A stretch of DNA of 5,958 nt from Blastococcus sp. (GTDB lineage Bacteria > Actinomycetota > Actinomycetes > Mycobacteriales > Geodermatophilaceae): positions 1-5,958 of the forward strand of contig JAOPUS010000168.1 of assembly GCA_025963345.1 (NCBI GenBank). The letters are read 5' to 3'. Below are positions 1 to 5,958 of this stretch, piece by piece. Numbering within the stretch: the stretch's first letter is position 1; the number at the start of each line of letters is the position of its first letter. Position numbers and translations under genes: made by a program. Below the pieces are notes generated by a model. That model made no database searches. It had not been told where the DNA came from and was given only the letters and a program-made list of their open reading frames with translations.

Positions 1-612
1 CTCTACACCGGCCGCAACCTAGACATCGTCAGCCAGGTCGAGTCGATCCGGTCCTACGGCCAGGAGATCGTCGCCGACTACCCGGCCTACACCGCCGGCA
101 CCGCGGTGCTCGAGACCGCCGACAGGCTCACCGCCGAGGAGAAGGAGCCGGCGCTGCGGATGTTCCTGCTCGTCATCGGGGCGCTGCGCACGCTCGCCGA
201 GGGGCAGAAGCCGGCGCCGCTGGTGCTCGACGCGTTCCTGCTGCGGGCGATGTCGGTGGCCGGCTGGGAGCCTGCGCTGGGCGAGTGCGCCCGCTGCGGC
301 GAGGCCGGGCCGCACCGGCACTTCTCCGTCCCGGCCGGCGGCACCGTGTGCCCGGCCTGCCGCCCCCCGGGTTCGGCGATGCCGAGCCCGGTCACCGTCG
401 AGCTCATGGAGGCGCTGCTGAGCGGCGACTGGGCGCGGGCCGACGCCAGCCAGGGCATCAACCGCCGGGAGAGCAGCGGTCTGGTGGCCGCGATGCTGCA
501 GTGGCACCTCGAGCGCGGGCTGCGCTCGCTGCCGCTGGTCGACCGCACCGAGCACGGGCGCCCGATGGTCCGGGCCGCCGCGACGCCGGTGATCGTCGGG
601 ACGGGCGCGTGA
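1..612 (+). CDS. recO: DNA repair protein RecO, 3' part (5' end outside window)
   Basis: RecO acts in RecF-pathway recombinational repair: it binds SSB and single-stranded DNA and, with RecR, helps load RecA. The frame is open from the first base, so 203 residues are seen; actinobacterial RecO is usually about 250-270, so most of the N-terminal OB fold is missing. The first visible residues (LYTGRNLDIVSQVES) fit the end of that OB fold. They are followed by the helical domain and a four-cysteine zinc site, CARC at visible residues 96-99 and CPAC at 117-120, typical of the RecO C-terminal domain. The stop overlaps the uppS start by four bases (GTGA), so the two are probably co-transcribed and translationally coupled. 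The recO-uppS pairing is common in Actinobacteria. Identification is by motif and context only. Confidence 0.93.
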   Translation, partial: LYTGRNLDIVSQVESIRSYGQEIVADYPAYTAGTAVLETADRLTAEEKEPALRMFLLVIGALRTLAEGQKPAPLVLDAFLLRAMSVAGWEPALGECARCGEAGPHRHFSVPAGGTVCPACRPPGSAMPSPVTVELMEALLSGDWARADASQGINRRESSGLVAAMLQWHLERGLRSLPLVDRTEHGRPMVRAAATPVIVGTGA

Positions 613-1373
613 GACGCGAGGTCAGGGCGCCGAACCCGCACCCGTCCGGGGCGCGCCCGCCGGAGCTGCCCGAGGACAAGGTGCCCGGCCACGTCGCGAT
701 CGTCATGGACGGCAACGGCCGCTGGGCCAAGGAGCGCGGGCTACCGCGCACGGCCGGGCACGAGGCGGGGGAGTCCTCGTTGTTCGACTGCGTCGAGGGT
801 GCGATCGAGCTGGGCATCACCGCGATCAGCGCCTACGCCTTCTCCACCGAGAACTGGCGCCGCAGCCCCGACGAGGTCCGCTTCCTCATGGGCTTCAACC
901 GCGACGTGATCCGCCGCCGCCGCGACGAGATGCACGAGCTCGGGGTGCGGGTGCGCTGGGCGGGCCGCCGTCCCCGGCTGTGGCGCAGCGTGATCAAAGA
1001 GCTCGAGATCGCCGAGGAGCTCACCCGCGACAACGACGTCCTGACCTTGACCATGTGTGTGAACTACGGCGGGCGGGCGGAGATCGCCGACGCCGCCGCG
1101 GCCATCGGCCGCGAGGTGGCCGCCGGCCGGCTGAACCCCGACAAGATCGACGAGTCGACGGTCGCCCGGTTCCTCGACGAGCCGGACATGCCCGACGTCG
1201 ACCTGTTCGTGCGCAGCTCGGGGGAGAACCGCACCAGCAACTTCCTGCTCTGGCAGTCCGCCTACGCCGAGATGGTCTTCCTCGACACTCTCTGGCCGGA
1301 CTTCGACCGCCGGCACCTGTGGGCCGCCTGCGAGGAGTACGCATCGCGGCAGCGGCGGTTCGGCAGCGCCTGA
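609..1373 (+). CDS. uppS: Isoprenyl transferase (undecaprenyl/decaprenyl diphosphate synthase family)
   Basis: This is a cis-prenyltransferase that condenses isopentenyl diphosphate onto an allylic diphosphate, giving the polyprenyl carrier for peptidoglycan and other envelope glycans. It is 254 residues, a normal length. Family marks are all present: MDGNGRWA at 33-40 with catalytic Asp34, the RTAGH segment ending at His51, the FSTENW motif, and RSSGENRTSNFLLWQSAYAEM near the C-terminus, which supplies the Arg/Ser/Glu residues for pyrophosphate and magnesium binding. The GTG at 609 was chosen because it overlaps the recO stop (GTGA) and leaves a short Pro-rich N-terminal extension before the conserved core at about residue 25. 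Position next to recO makes it the likely ortholog of M. tuberculosis Rv2361c (long-chain decaprenyl synthase) rather than of the Z-farnesyl synthase Rv1086. Product chain length cannot be read from the sequence. Confidence 0.95.
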   Translation: MRREVRAPNPHPSGARPPELPEDKVPGHVAIVMDGNGRWAKERGLPRTAGHEAGESSLFDCVEGAIELGITAISAYAFSTENWRRSPDEVRFLMGFNRDVIRRRRDEMHELGVRVRWAGRRPRLWRSVIKELEIAEELTRDNDVLTLTMCVNYGGRAEIADAAAAIGREVAAGRLNPDKIDESTVARFLDEPDMPDVDLFVRSSGENRTSNFLLWQSAYAEMVFLDTLWPDFDRRHLWAACEEYASRQRRFGSA

Positions 1374-1374
1374 A

Positions 1375-1421
1375 CGTCCGCGGCGCGAGTCCAGTAGGTC
1401 ACGACTTCGTACCCGCGGACG
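1375..1421 (+). terminator. 9-bp perfect inverted repeat just after uppS; possible terminator
   Basis: CGTCCGCGG at 1375-1383 is the exact reverse complement of CCGCGGACG at 1413-1421, with a 29-base loop. It starts one base after the uppS stop codon. No T-run follows the right arm, and the loop is long, so this is not a classic intrinsic terminator. Many actinobacterial hairpins proposed as terminators also lack a U-tract. In such GC-rich DNA a 9-bp repeat could also arise by chance. Confidence 0.3.
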
Positions 1422-1464
1422 GCTCGGCGCGGCGTATCCGGTGCGCGGCCGGTCCTCTCCTCAC

Positions 1465-1470
1465 TACGGT
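1465..1470 (+). promoter_or_regulatory. Possible -10 element (TACGGT) ahead of the membrane-protein gene
   Basis: TACGGT fits the actinobacterial -10 pattern TAnnnT and lies in the 154-base gap between uppS and the next gene, which would give an untranslated leader of about 50 bases. I see no convincing -35 hexamer at the expected distance. A similar element (TACCGT) precedes glyS. The rest of the gap holds only the inverted repeat at its left end. Confidence 0.28.
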
Positions 1471-1527
1471 GCCGTCAGCCTGGGCGCGCACCGCCCGCCG
1501 TCGCCGTCGGAAAGAGTCCGAGACACC

Positions 1528-2169
1528 ATGACCCAGCCCCCCGGCCCCTTCGGTGGCGCCTACGGCCAGCCCGGTCCGTACGGTCCGCCGCCGCAGCCCC
1601 CACAGAAGAAGAACCTGCTGCCCTGGCTCATCGTCGGCGGGGCGGTGCTCCTCTCGGGCCTGGGCATCCTGCTGGTCGTCCTGCTCCGCGGCGACGACAC
1701 GTCCGACCCGCGGAACGACGCGTCCAACTCCACGCCGGCGGCCTCGTCGTCCTCGTCCAGGGCCAGCGAGTCGGCCCACGCGGACCTGCCCGGCGGCGCG
1801 CAGGTCGCCGAGCAGAGCTCCGGGGCCGACCAGAGTCGCTACGCGGGCTCCGGTGACGTCGCCCTGGCCTGGGTCGAGGCGATGGCGCAGGGCGAGTTCC
1901 AGACCGCCTACGACCTCTCGTGTGCCGAGGTGCAGACGGCGGCGGCGGAAGCCACGCCCGGCGAGGACCCGGCCTGGGCGCTCGGCACGTACTTCTTCGA
2001 GCAGACGCTCGGCGGTCAGGGCTTCACCGACGGCTCCTTCGACAGCATCATCTACAGCGAGGCCTCCGACAGCGACGTCGCGTCGTTCACCCTGCAGTTG
2101 GACAACGGCGAGGAGTTCCTGCTGCTGGTCTACGTGCAGCCCGACGGGACGGTGTGCGACTTCATCTGA
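1528..2169 (+). CDS. Single-span membrane protein with Pro-rich N-terminus and extracytoplasmic domain, function unknown
   Basis: I do not recognise a named family. The 213-residue product has three parts. A Pro/Gly/Tyr/Gln-rich cytoplasmic N-terminus covers residues 1-28, ending in KK. One strong membrane span covers about 31-53, followed by a Ser/Ala-rich linker at about 58-85. An acidic globular region runs from about 108 to 213. This last part begins with a helix of the type DVALAWVEAMAQGEFQTAYDLSC and ends in beta-like strands, resembling the NTF2-like/DUF4878 kind of fold found on many actinobacterial surface proteins; that is a loose inference. Two cysteines, at 132 and 210, could form a disulfide outside the cell. 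The ATG at 1528 was chosen because it begins the typical low-complexity leader; a weak GGAAAG lies at 1509-1514, farther away than usual. An in-frame GTG at 1441 would add 29 residues of unlikely composition. The gene is separated from uppS by 154 bases and converges on zur. Confidence 0.85.
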   Translation: MTQPPGPFGGAYGQPGPYGPPPQPPQKKNLLPWLIVGGAVLLSGLGILLVVLLRGDDTSDPRNDASNSTPAASSSSSRASESAHADLPGGAQVAEQSSGADQSRYAGSGDVALAWVEAMAQGEFQTAYDLSCAEVQTAAAEATPGEDPAWALGTYFFEQTLGGQGFTDGSFDSIIYSEASDSDVASFTLQLDNGEEFLLLVYVQPDGTVCDFI

Positions 2170-2198
2170 GTCGTAGCGACCGGGTCGAGGACCGGCTC
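2168..2198. terminator. Compact nested hairpin between convergent genes; possible bidirectional terminator
   Basis: The outer stem pairs GAGTCG (2168-2173) with CGGCTC (2193-2198), with one T-G wobble. An inner 4-bp stem pairs CGAC (2177-2180) with GTCG (2184-2187) around a 3-base loop. The structure spans the 27-base gap and touches both stop codons. There is no T-run on either strand, so a terminator role rests on position and pairing only. Confidence 0.3.
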
Positions 2199-2622
2199 AG
2201 GCGGACGTGCGCTCCGGCGGTGCGTCGGCCTGGGCCGGTTCGGCTTTCCGGCAGGCGGCGCAGGTACCGAAGATCTCCAGCGTGTGGCTGACGTCGGCGA
2301 AGCCGTGGTCACCGGCGATCCGGTCGGCCCACTGCTCGACGGCAGGGCCGGCCACCTCGACGGTGAGCCCGCAGCCGCGGCAGACCAGGTGGTGATGGTG
2401 CTGAGGGCTGCAGCGGCGGTAGAGCGCCTCGCCGGTGTCAGTGCGGAGGGAGTCCAGCTCGCCGTCGTCGGCCAGCGACTGCACCGCTCGGTAGACCGTC
2501 GACAGTCCGACCGGATCGCCGGCGTCGCGCAGCCGCGCGTGCACCTCCTGCGCGCTGTGGAAGCCGTCGAGGTCCTGGAAGACCGCTCGAACGGCAGCGC
2601 GCTGTCGGGTGGTGCGGGCCAT
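2197..2622 (-). CDS. zur: Zinc uptake regulator Zur (Fur family repressor, FurB type)
   Basis: This is a DNA-binding repressor that senses zinc and in Actinobacteria shuts off zinc import and zinc-sparing genes. The 141-residue product has the N-terminal winged helix (TTRQRAAV at 4-11; recognition helix region GLSTVYRAVQSL at 39-50) and a C-terminal dimerisation domain. All zinc ligands described for M. tuberculosis FurB can be placed by spacing: structural site C81, C84, C121, C124; regulatory sites D57, C71, H76, H78 and H75, H77, E96, H113. The HHHH run is therefore functional, not a tag. The ATG at 2622 starts right before the conserved ARTTRQR segment; an in-frame ATG at 2646 would add eight residues (MPACHHGY), and neither has a good ribosome site. 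Its place between uppS and glyS matches mycobacterial furB. No AT-rich Zur-box-like palindrome is visible upstream, so autoregulation is not supported. Confidence 0.93.
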   Translation of the reverse strand: MARTTRQRAAVRAVFQDLDGFHSAQEVHARLRDAGDPVGLSTVYRAVQSLADDGELDSLRTDTGEALYRRCSPQHHHHLVCRGCGLTVEVAGPAVEQWADRIAGDHGFADVSHTLEIFGTCAACRKAEPAQADAPPERTSA

Positions 2623-2667
2623 GTACCCATGGTGACAGGCCGGCATGGCAACGTCTCGGCTCCGGGT

Positions 2668-2688
2668 AGGACGACGAGCAGGACGACG
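2668..2688 (+). repeat. Two direct copies of AGGACGACG in the zur/ABM divergent gap
   Basis: AGGACGACG occurs at 2668-2676 and 2680-2688, a 12-base period (slightly over one helical turn), just ahead of the ABM gene's ribosome site. It could be a small tandem operator, or a chance result of low-complexity purine-rich leader sequence. Confidence 0.3.
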
Positions 2689-2693
2689 GAGGA
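2688..2693 (+). promoter_or_regulatory. Ribosome binding site GGAGGA deciding the ABM gene start
   Basis: A full-strength GGAGGA lies 4 bases before the GTG at 2698. It favours this GTG over the next in-frame GTG at 2707. Confidence 0.7.
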
Positions 2694-2697
2694 CACA

Positions 2698-2973
2698 GTG
2701 TTCGCGGTGACGCGCTTTCGGGCGACGGGGAACGACGCCGAGGCGCTGGCCGCGGCTGTGACGCCGCTGCTGGCCGCGCTCGCGGCCCGGCCGGGCTTCC
2801 GGGACGGCGAACTGGGCCAGGCCGCCGACGAGCCGGAACTCTGGGCGTTGGTGACCCGGTGGGACGGCGTCGGCTCCTACCGGCGGGCACTGTCGGCCGC
2901 CGAGGTGAAGATCACCGGGGCGCCGGTGTGGGTGCACGCCCTCGACGAACCCGGTGTCTACGTCACCGACTGA
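2698..2973 (+). CDS. Small ABM (antibiotic biosynthesis monooxygenase-like) dimeric alpha+beta barrel protein
   Basis: The 91-residue product has the layout of the ABM superfamily: a first strand (FAVTRFRA, 2-9), a long Ala/Leu helix (about 14-31), the ARPGFRDGEL turn and strand typical of these folds (30-39), a strand with a conserved Trp (ELWALVTRWDG, 47-57), and a second helix (SYRRALSA) before a last strand. Members include quinol monooxygenases, heme-degrading enzymes and many proteins of unknown role, so the substrate cannot be named. It is divergent from zur with a 75-base gap, in a place where mycobacteria carry an ArsR-type zinc regulator. A shared promoter region and zinc-linked control are possible but unproven. 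The GTG start is set by the GGAGGA four bases upstream. Confidence 0.8.
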   Translation: MFAVTRFRATGNDAEALAAAVTPLLAALAARPGFRDGELGQAADEPELWALVTRWDGVGSYRRALSAAEVKITGAPVWVHALDEPGVYVTD

Positions 2974-3021
2974 GGCGGCGCCGGTCTGCGTGGCAGGGGC
3001 CGATGTCGGCGGCGGGAGCCA

Positions 3022-3027
3022 TACGCT
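3022..3027 (+). promoter_or_regulatory. -10 element (TACGCT) for a probable leaderless transcript
   Basis: TACGCT fits TAnnnT. It ends 6 bases before the GTG at 3034, the spacing at which actinobacterial transcripts begin, so the first base of the mRNA would be the start codon itself. The absence of a ribosome site at the usual distance supports this. No clear -35 is seen. Confidence 0.42.
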
Positions 3028-3033
3028 CCGGTC

Positions 3034-3477
3034 GTGGTCAGCGGAACCCGCAGGGTGAGGAGTGCCCGGAAGCGCAAGCGCCGGATGGAGCGGGTCGAGC
3101 ACGACCTCAGCGCCGGGCAGTGGACCGCGCTCAAGGCGGCCTGGGGCGGCTGCGCGTACTGCGGCGCGACCGACACGCCCCTGCAGCGCGACTGCGTGCT
3201 CCCCATCTCCCGCGGCGGGCGATACACGCTCGACAACATCGCGCCGGCCTGCGGCTCCTGCAACGCCAGCAAGTGCAACGACGAGGTCACCGGCTGGCTG
3301 CGGCGCAAGCGGCTCGACGAACGGGCCTTCCTGGTGCGCCACGTCGAGATCAGGGCGGCGCTCGCGCGGCAGTTCCACACAGGACCGGATGCCGAGTCCG
3401 CAGCGCCGGGGACGGAACCGGAGCGGTCGGTCACGGGGATCCTTGGCGGTGCGGGCCTGCAACCGGTCACCGACTGA
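3034..3477 (+). CDS. HNH-type endonuclease family protein with Cys in place of the first catalytic His
   Basis: The product is 147 residues. A very basic N-terminus (residues 5-20, Arg/Lys-rich) probably contacts nucleic acid. Then comes a zinc-ribbon HNH core: CAYC at 40-43, RDCVLPISRGG at 52-62, LDN at 66-68 and CGSCNASK at 73-80. The four cysteines 40, 43, 73 and 76 form the usual structural zinc site. In most HNH nucleases the core reads D-H-(I/V)-x-P; here it is D53-C54-V-L-P, so the general-base His is missing. Asn68 and Asn77 hold the later positions. The protein may be a nuclease with altered chemistry, a binding protein without cleavage, or use another residue. The C-terminal third from about 115 is low-complexity. 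GTG 3034 was chosen because a -10 element lies 6 bases ahead; GTG 3055 and ATG 3085 are in-frame alternatives. No cognate methylase or immunity gene is adjacent. Confidence 0.85.
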   Translation: MVSGTRRVRSARKRKRRMERVEHDLSAGQWTALKAAWGGCAYCGATDTPLQRDCVLPISRGGRYTLDNIAPACGSCNASKCNDEVTGWLRRKRLDERAFLVRHVEIRAALARQFHTGPDAESAAPGTEPERSVTGILGGAGLQPVTD

Positions 3478-3578
3478 GAGGGCGCGCGGCGCTCCGGTGC
3501 GGGGCTTTCGGCGCGCGCGACGCGTAGGTGGACCGAGCGCGGGCACATGCCTCCCGCTGCCTGGCCGCAGGCGCCAAC

Positions 3579-3583
3579 GGAGG
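3579..3583 (+). promoter_or_regulatory. Ribosome binding site GGAGG deciding the start at 3592
   Basis: GGAGG sits 8 bases before the ATG at 3592. The upstream in-frame ATG at 3547 has no such site, so the shorter protein is preferred. The remaining 3478-3578 gap holds only GC-repeat sequence with no clear promoter. Confidence 0.7.
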
Positions 3584-3591
3584 AACCGTCC

Positions 3592-4077
3592 ATGACCGAT
3601 CGTCCGCATGACGAGCCGCCTGCGCCCGACGACCGCACGCGCGACATCACCCTCCCGCCGCTGCCGGACCGTCCGCCGTCGGCCCTGCCGCGCGAGTGGG
3701 CCGGGATGCAGCCGCGACCGTCGTCGCGCACGCCCGAAGTCCCGGCCCCGTCGTCGGAAGGCGCGGGGCCGGCGCCCGACTTCTCGGCGCCGCCTCCCGA
3801 CACCCACGTCGTGGATGTCGCGGCGCCCACCGCCGCGCCGCACGGGACGCCGTTGGTCGACGAGCCGACCGACCAGTTGGACCCGCCCCGCGGCCGGCCC
3901 CGCGAGCGGACCCTGGCCTTCGCCTACCCGGAGATGGCCGGTGGCCGACCTGCGCCGACCGTGAGGCCGACGCCTCGCCGGCCCCGCCGGTGGCCGTGGG
4001 TGGTGCTCACCCTGCTGCCGATCCTTGTCATCGTCGGTGCGGGCATCACGTTCCTTCTTCTCCTGCGTGGCGGCTGA
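3592..4077 (+). CDS. Proline-rich protein with C-terminal membrane anchor, function unknown
   Basis: I do not recognise a family. The 161-residue product begins with a long disordered-looking stretch rich in Pro, Asp, Arg and Ala (about 1-120). A short ordered-looking segment follows (RTLAFAYPEM), then a basic PRRPRRW patch and one strong hydrophobic span at about 134-158, ending in RGG only a few residues later. With positive charges before the span and almost nothing after it, the bulk should face the cytoplasm, a tail-anchored layout. No catalytic or binding motif is visible. It has its own good ribosome site and lies 114 bases after the HNH gene and 95 bases before glyS, on the same strand as both. 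Similar short anchored proteins are common and poorly conserved in Actinobacteria. Confidence 0.75.
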   Translation: MTDRPHDEPPAPDDRTRDITLPPLPDRPPSALPREWAGMQPRPSSRTPEVPAPSSEGAGPAPDFSAPPPDTHVVDVAAPTAAPHGTPLVDEPTDQLDPPRGRPRERTLAFAYPEMAGGRPAPTVRPTPRRPRRWPWVVLTLLPILVIVGAGITFLLLLRGG

Positions 4078-4125
4078 CCGGCGGTCCGGCGCGCACGTGC
4101 CCGCAGCCGTGGCTGAGCCGGCAAC

Positions 4126-4131
4126 TACCGT
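4126..4131 (+). promoter_or_regulatory. Possible glyS -10 element (TACCGT)
   Basis: TACCGT fits TAnnnT and lies about 40 bases before the preferred glyS start, giving a leader of about 35 bases. No -35 match is seen. The 95-base gap shows no long T-box-like structure. Confidence 0.3.
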
Positions 4132-4172
4132 GGGCAGGTCAACCGCCGACCGCCAGCCGGATGGAGCCCCCC

Positions 4173-5597
<1,425 letters not shown>

Positions 5598-5614
5598 GGA
5601 GGGACCCCGCGAGT

Positions 5615-5655
5615 GCTTTTTTCGGCTCGAGCCCCGGGTTCGAGCCGGAAAATGC
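5615..5655. terminator. Long imperfect hairpin between convergent glyS and ABC gene; likely terminator region
   Basis: CGGCTCGA (5623-5630) pairs perfectly with TCGAGCCG (5640-5647) around a 9-base loop. The stem continues through a T-G wobble and four T-A pairs (T5618-T5622 with G5648-A5652), one mismatch, then two more pairs (5615-5616 with 5654-5655). The T-run is on the 5' side and the A-run on the 3' side on both strands, the reverse of a classic intrinsic terminator, so the tract extends the stem instead of forming a U-tail. Its position 18 bases after glyS and 21 before the opposing stop fits a shared terminator. Confidence 0.5.
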
Positions 5656-5675
5656 TCCTCGGGTGCCGCGCGATG

Positions 5676-5958
5676 TCATGGCAGAGTCGCGGCGGACCCC
5701 TGCCGGGGGTGCCTCGGACCAGCGGCTGCAACGACCACCCTGGCCGGCGCCGGCCCCTGAGGTCGCGGACCCTGCGACGCCACCGGTCCGTACTGATGGT
5801 GGTGCAACTGGGCGTACAGCCCACCGAGTCGGAGCAGGTCGGCGTGGTTGCCGCGTTCGACGAGGCGTCCTCGGTCGACCACCAGGACATCGTCCGCGAG
5901 CGGCCCGAGCCGCAGGTCGTGGCTGATCAGGACCGTCGTGCGCCCGCGCATGAGGGCG
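5676..5958 (-). CDS. ABC transporter ATP-binding protein, C-terminal part (5' end outside window)
   Basis: The visible 93 residues or so are the end of a nucleotide-binding domain. RTTVLISHDLRL holds the H-loop histidine that follows the Walker B region. Then come ADDVLVVDRGRLVERGNHADLL and GGLYAQLHHHQY, the usual closing segment of exporter-type (ABCB-like, fused membrane plus ATPase) half transporters. A tail of about 40 Pro/Arg/Ala-rich residues follows and has no clear function. Walker A, the signature motif and the membrane domain lie beyond the right edge. The closing segment differs from that of import ATPases such as ZnuC, so although zur is near, this is probably not the zinc importer; substrate unknown. 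It converges on glyS with a hairpin between them. Confidence 0.88.
   Translation of the reverse strand, partial: ALMRGRTTVLISHDLRLGPLADDVLVVDRGRLVERGNHADLLRLGGLYAQLHHHQYGPVASQGPRPQGPAPARVVVAAAGPRHPRQGSAATLP

Noticed and set aside
19..820. Long - strand open frames opposite recO and uppS.
   Set aside because: They are Arg/Ala/Pro/Gly-rich readings of the antisense strand of well-identified genes, a normal result of high GC content.
2397..2408. Four consecutive His codons in zur as a cloning tag.
   Set aside because: They match the conserved zinc-binding His run of FurB-type proteins by spacing to C71, E96 and H113.
3481..3518. GCGCGCG / CGCGCGC inverted repeat after the HNH gene as a terminator.
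   Set aside because: It is a simple alternating GC run of 7 bases, expected by chance at this base composition, with no T-run.
2197..3843. A 548-residue - strand open frame ending in Zur, suggesting a fusion protein.
   Set aside because: Only the last 141 residues are Zur; the rest is antisense of the ABM, HNH and proline-rich genes, which have their own starts, motifs and ribosome sites.
3696..4172. A 5' extension of glyS by about 159 residues.
   Set aside because: The extension overlaps the 3592-4077 gene in another frame, is low-complexity, and GlyRS homology begins only near 4210; a ribosome site precedes GTG 4173.
5634..5650. GGGTTCGAGCC resembles the T-arm of a tRNA, suggesting a tRNA end or integration site.
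   Set aside because: The flanking bases do not form a 5-bp T stem around it, there is no acceptor, D or anticodon arm nearby, and the match is explained by the local inverted repeat.
5676..5958. ABC ATPase near zur as the zinc importer ZnuC.
   Set aside because: The closing segment (ERGNHADLL, GGLYAQL) is typical of exporter-type half transporters, not of import ATPases.

Overview
The window is GC-rich (roughly 70% or more by eye), with strong G/C third-position bias, GTG starts and closely packed genes. It reads as a high-GC actinobacterial chromosome. The layout and protein wording suggest Geodermatophilaceae (Blastococcus, Geodermatophilus or Modestobacter type), but no search was run and the family-level placement is an inference.

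Left part (1-1373, + strand): the 3' end of recO (DNA repair) overlaps by 4 bases with uppS (polyprenyl diphosphate synthase for cell-envelope lipid carrier). A separate + strand gene follows (1528-2169), coding for an unrecognised single-span membrane protein with a predicted extracytoplasmic domain. It ends convergently, 27 bases from zur.

Middle part (2197-4077): zur (- strand), a zinc-responsive Fur-family repressor with all three zinc sites intact, is divergent from a 91-residue ABM-fold protein (+). Next come a small HNH-type nuclease with an unusual Cys in place of the first catalytic His and a probable leaderless start, and then a proline-rich protein with a C-terminal membrane anchor.

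Right part (4173-5958): glyS (bacterial dimeric glycyl-tRNA synthetase, complete) faces a partial - strand gene for the C-terminal end of an exporter-type ABC transporter ATPase. A long imperfect hairpin lies between the two convergent genes.

The order recO-uppS-...-zur-...-glyS matches the neighbourhood known from Mycobacterium tuberculosis (Rv2362c to Rv2357c). The core is therefore an ordinary housekeeping block, while the small genes between zur and glyS vary. The ArsR-type zinc regulator that sits beside zur in mycobacteria is absent here; an ABM protein and an HNH protein occupy the space. I see no mobile element, CRISPR array, rRNA or tRNA gene, and no convincing new multi-gene system. 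The best leads are the His-to-Cys HNH protein, the hairpin after glyS, and the unexplained pair of small membrane proteins.
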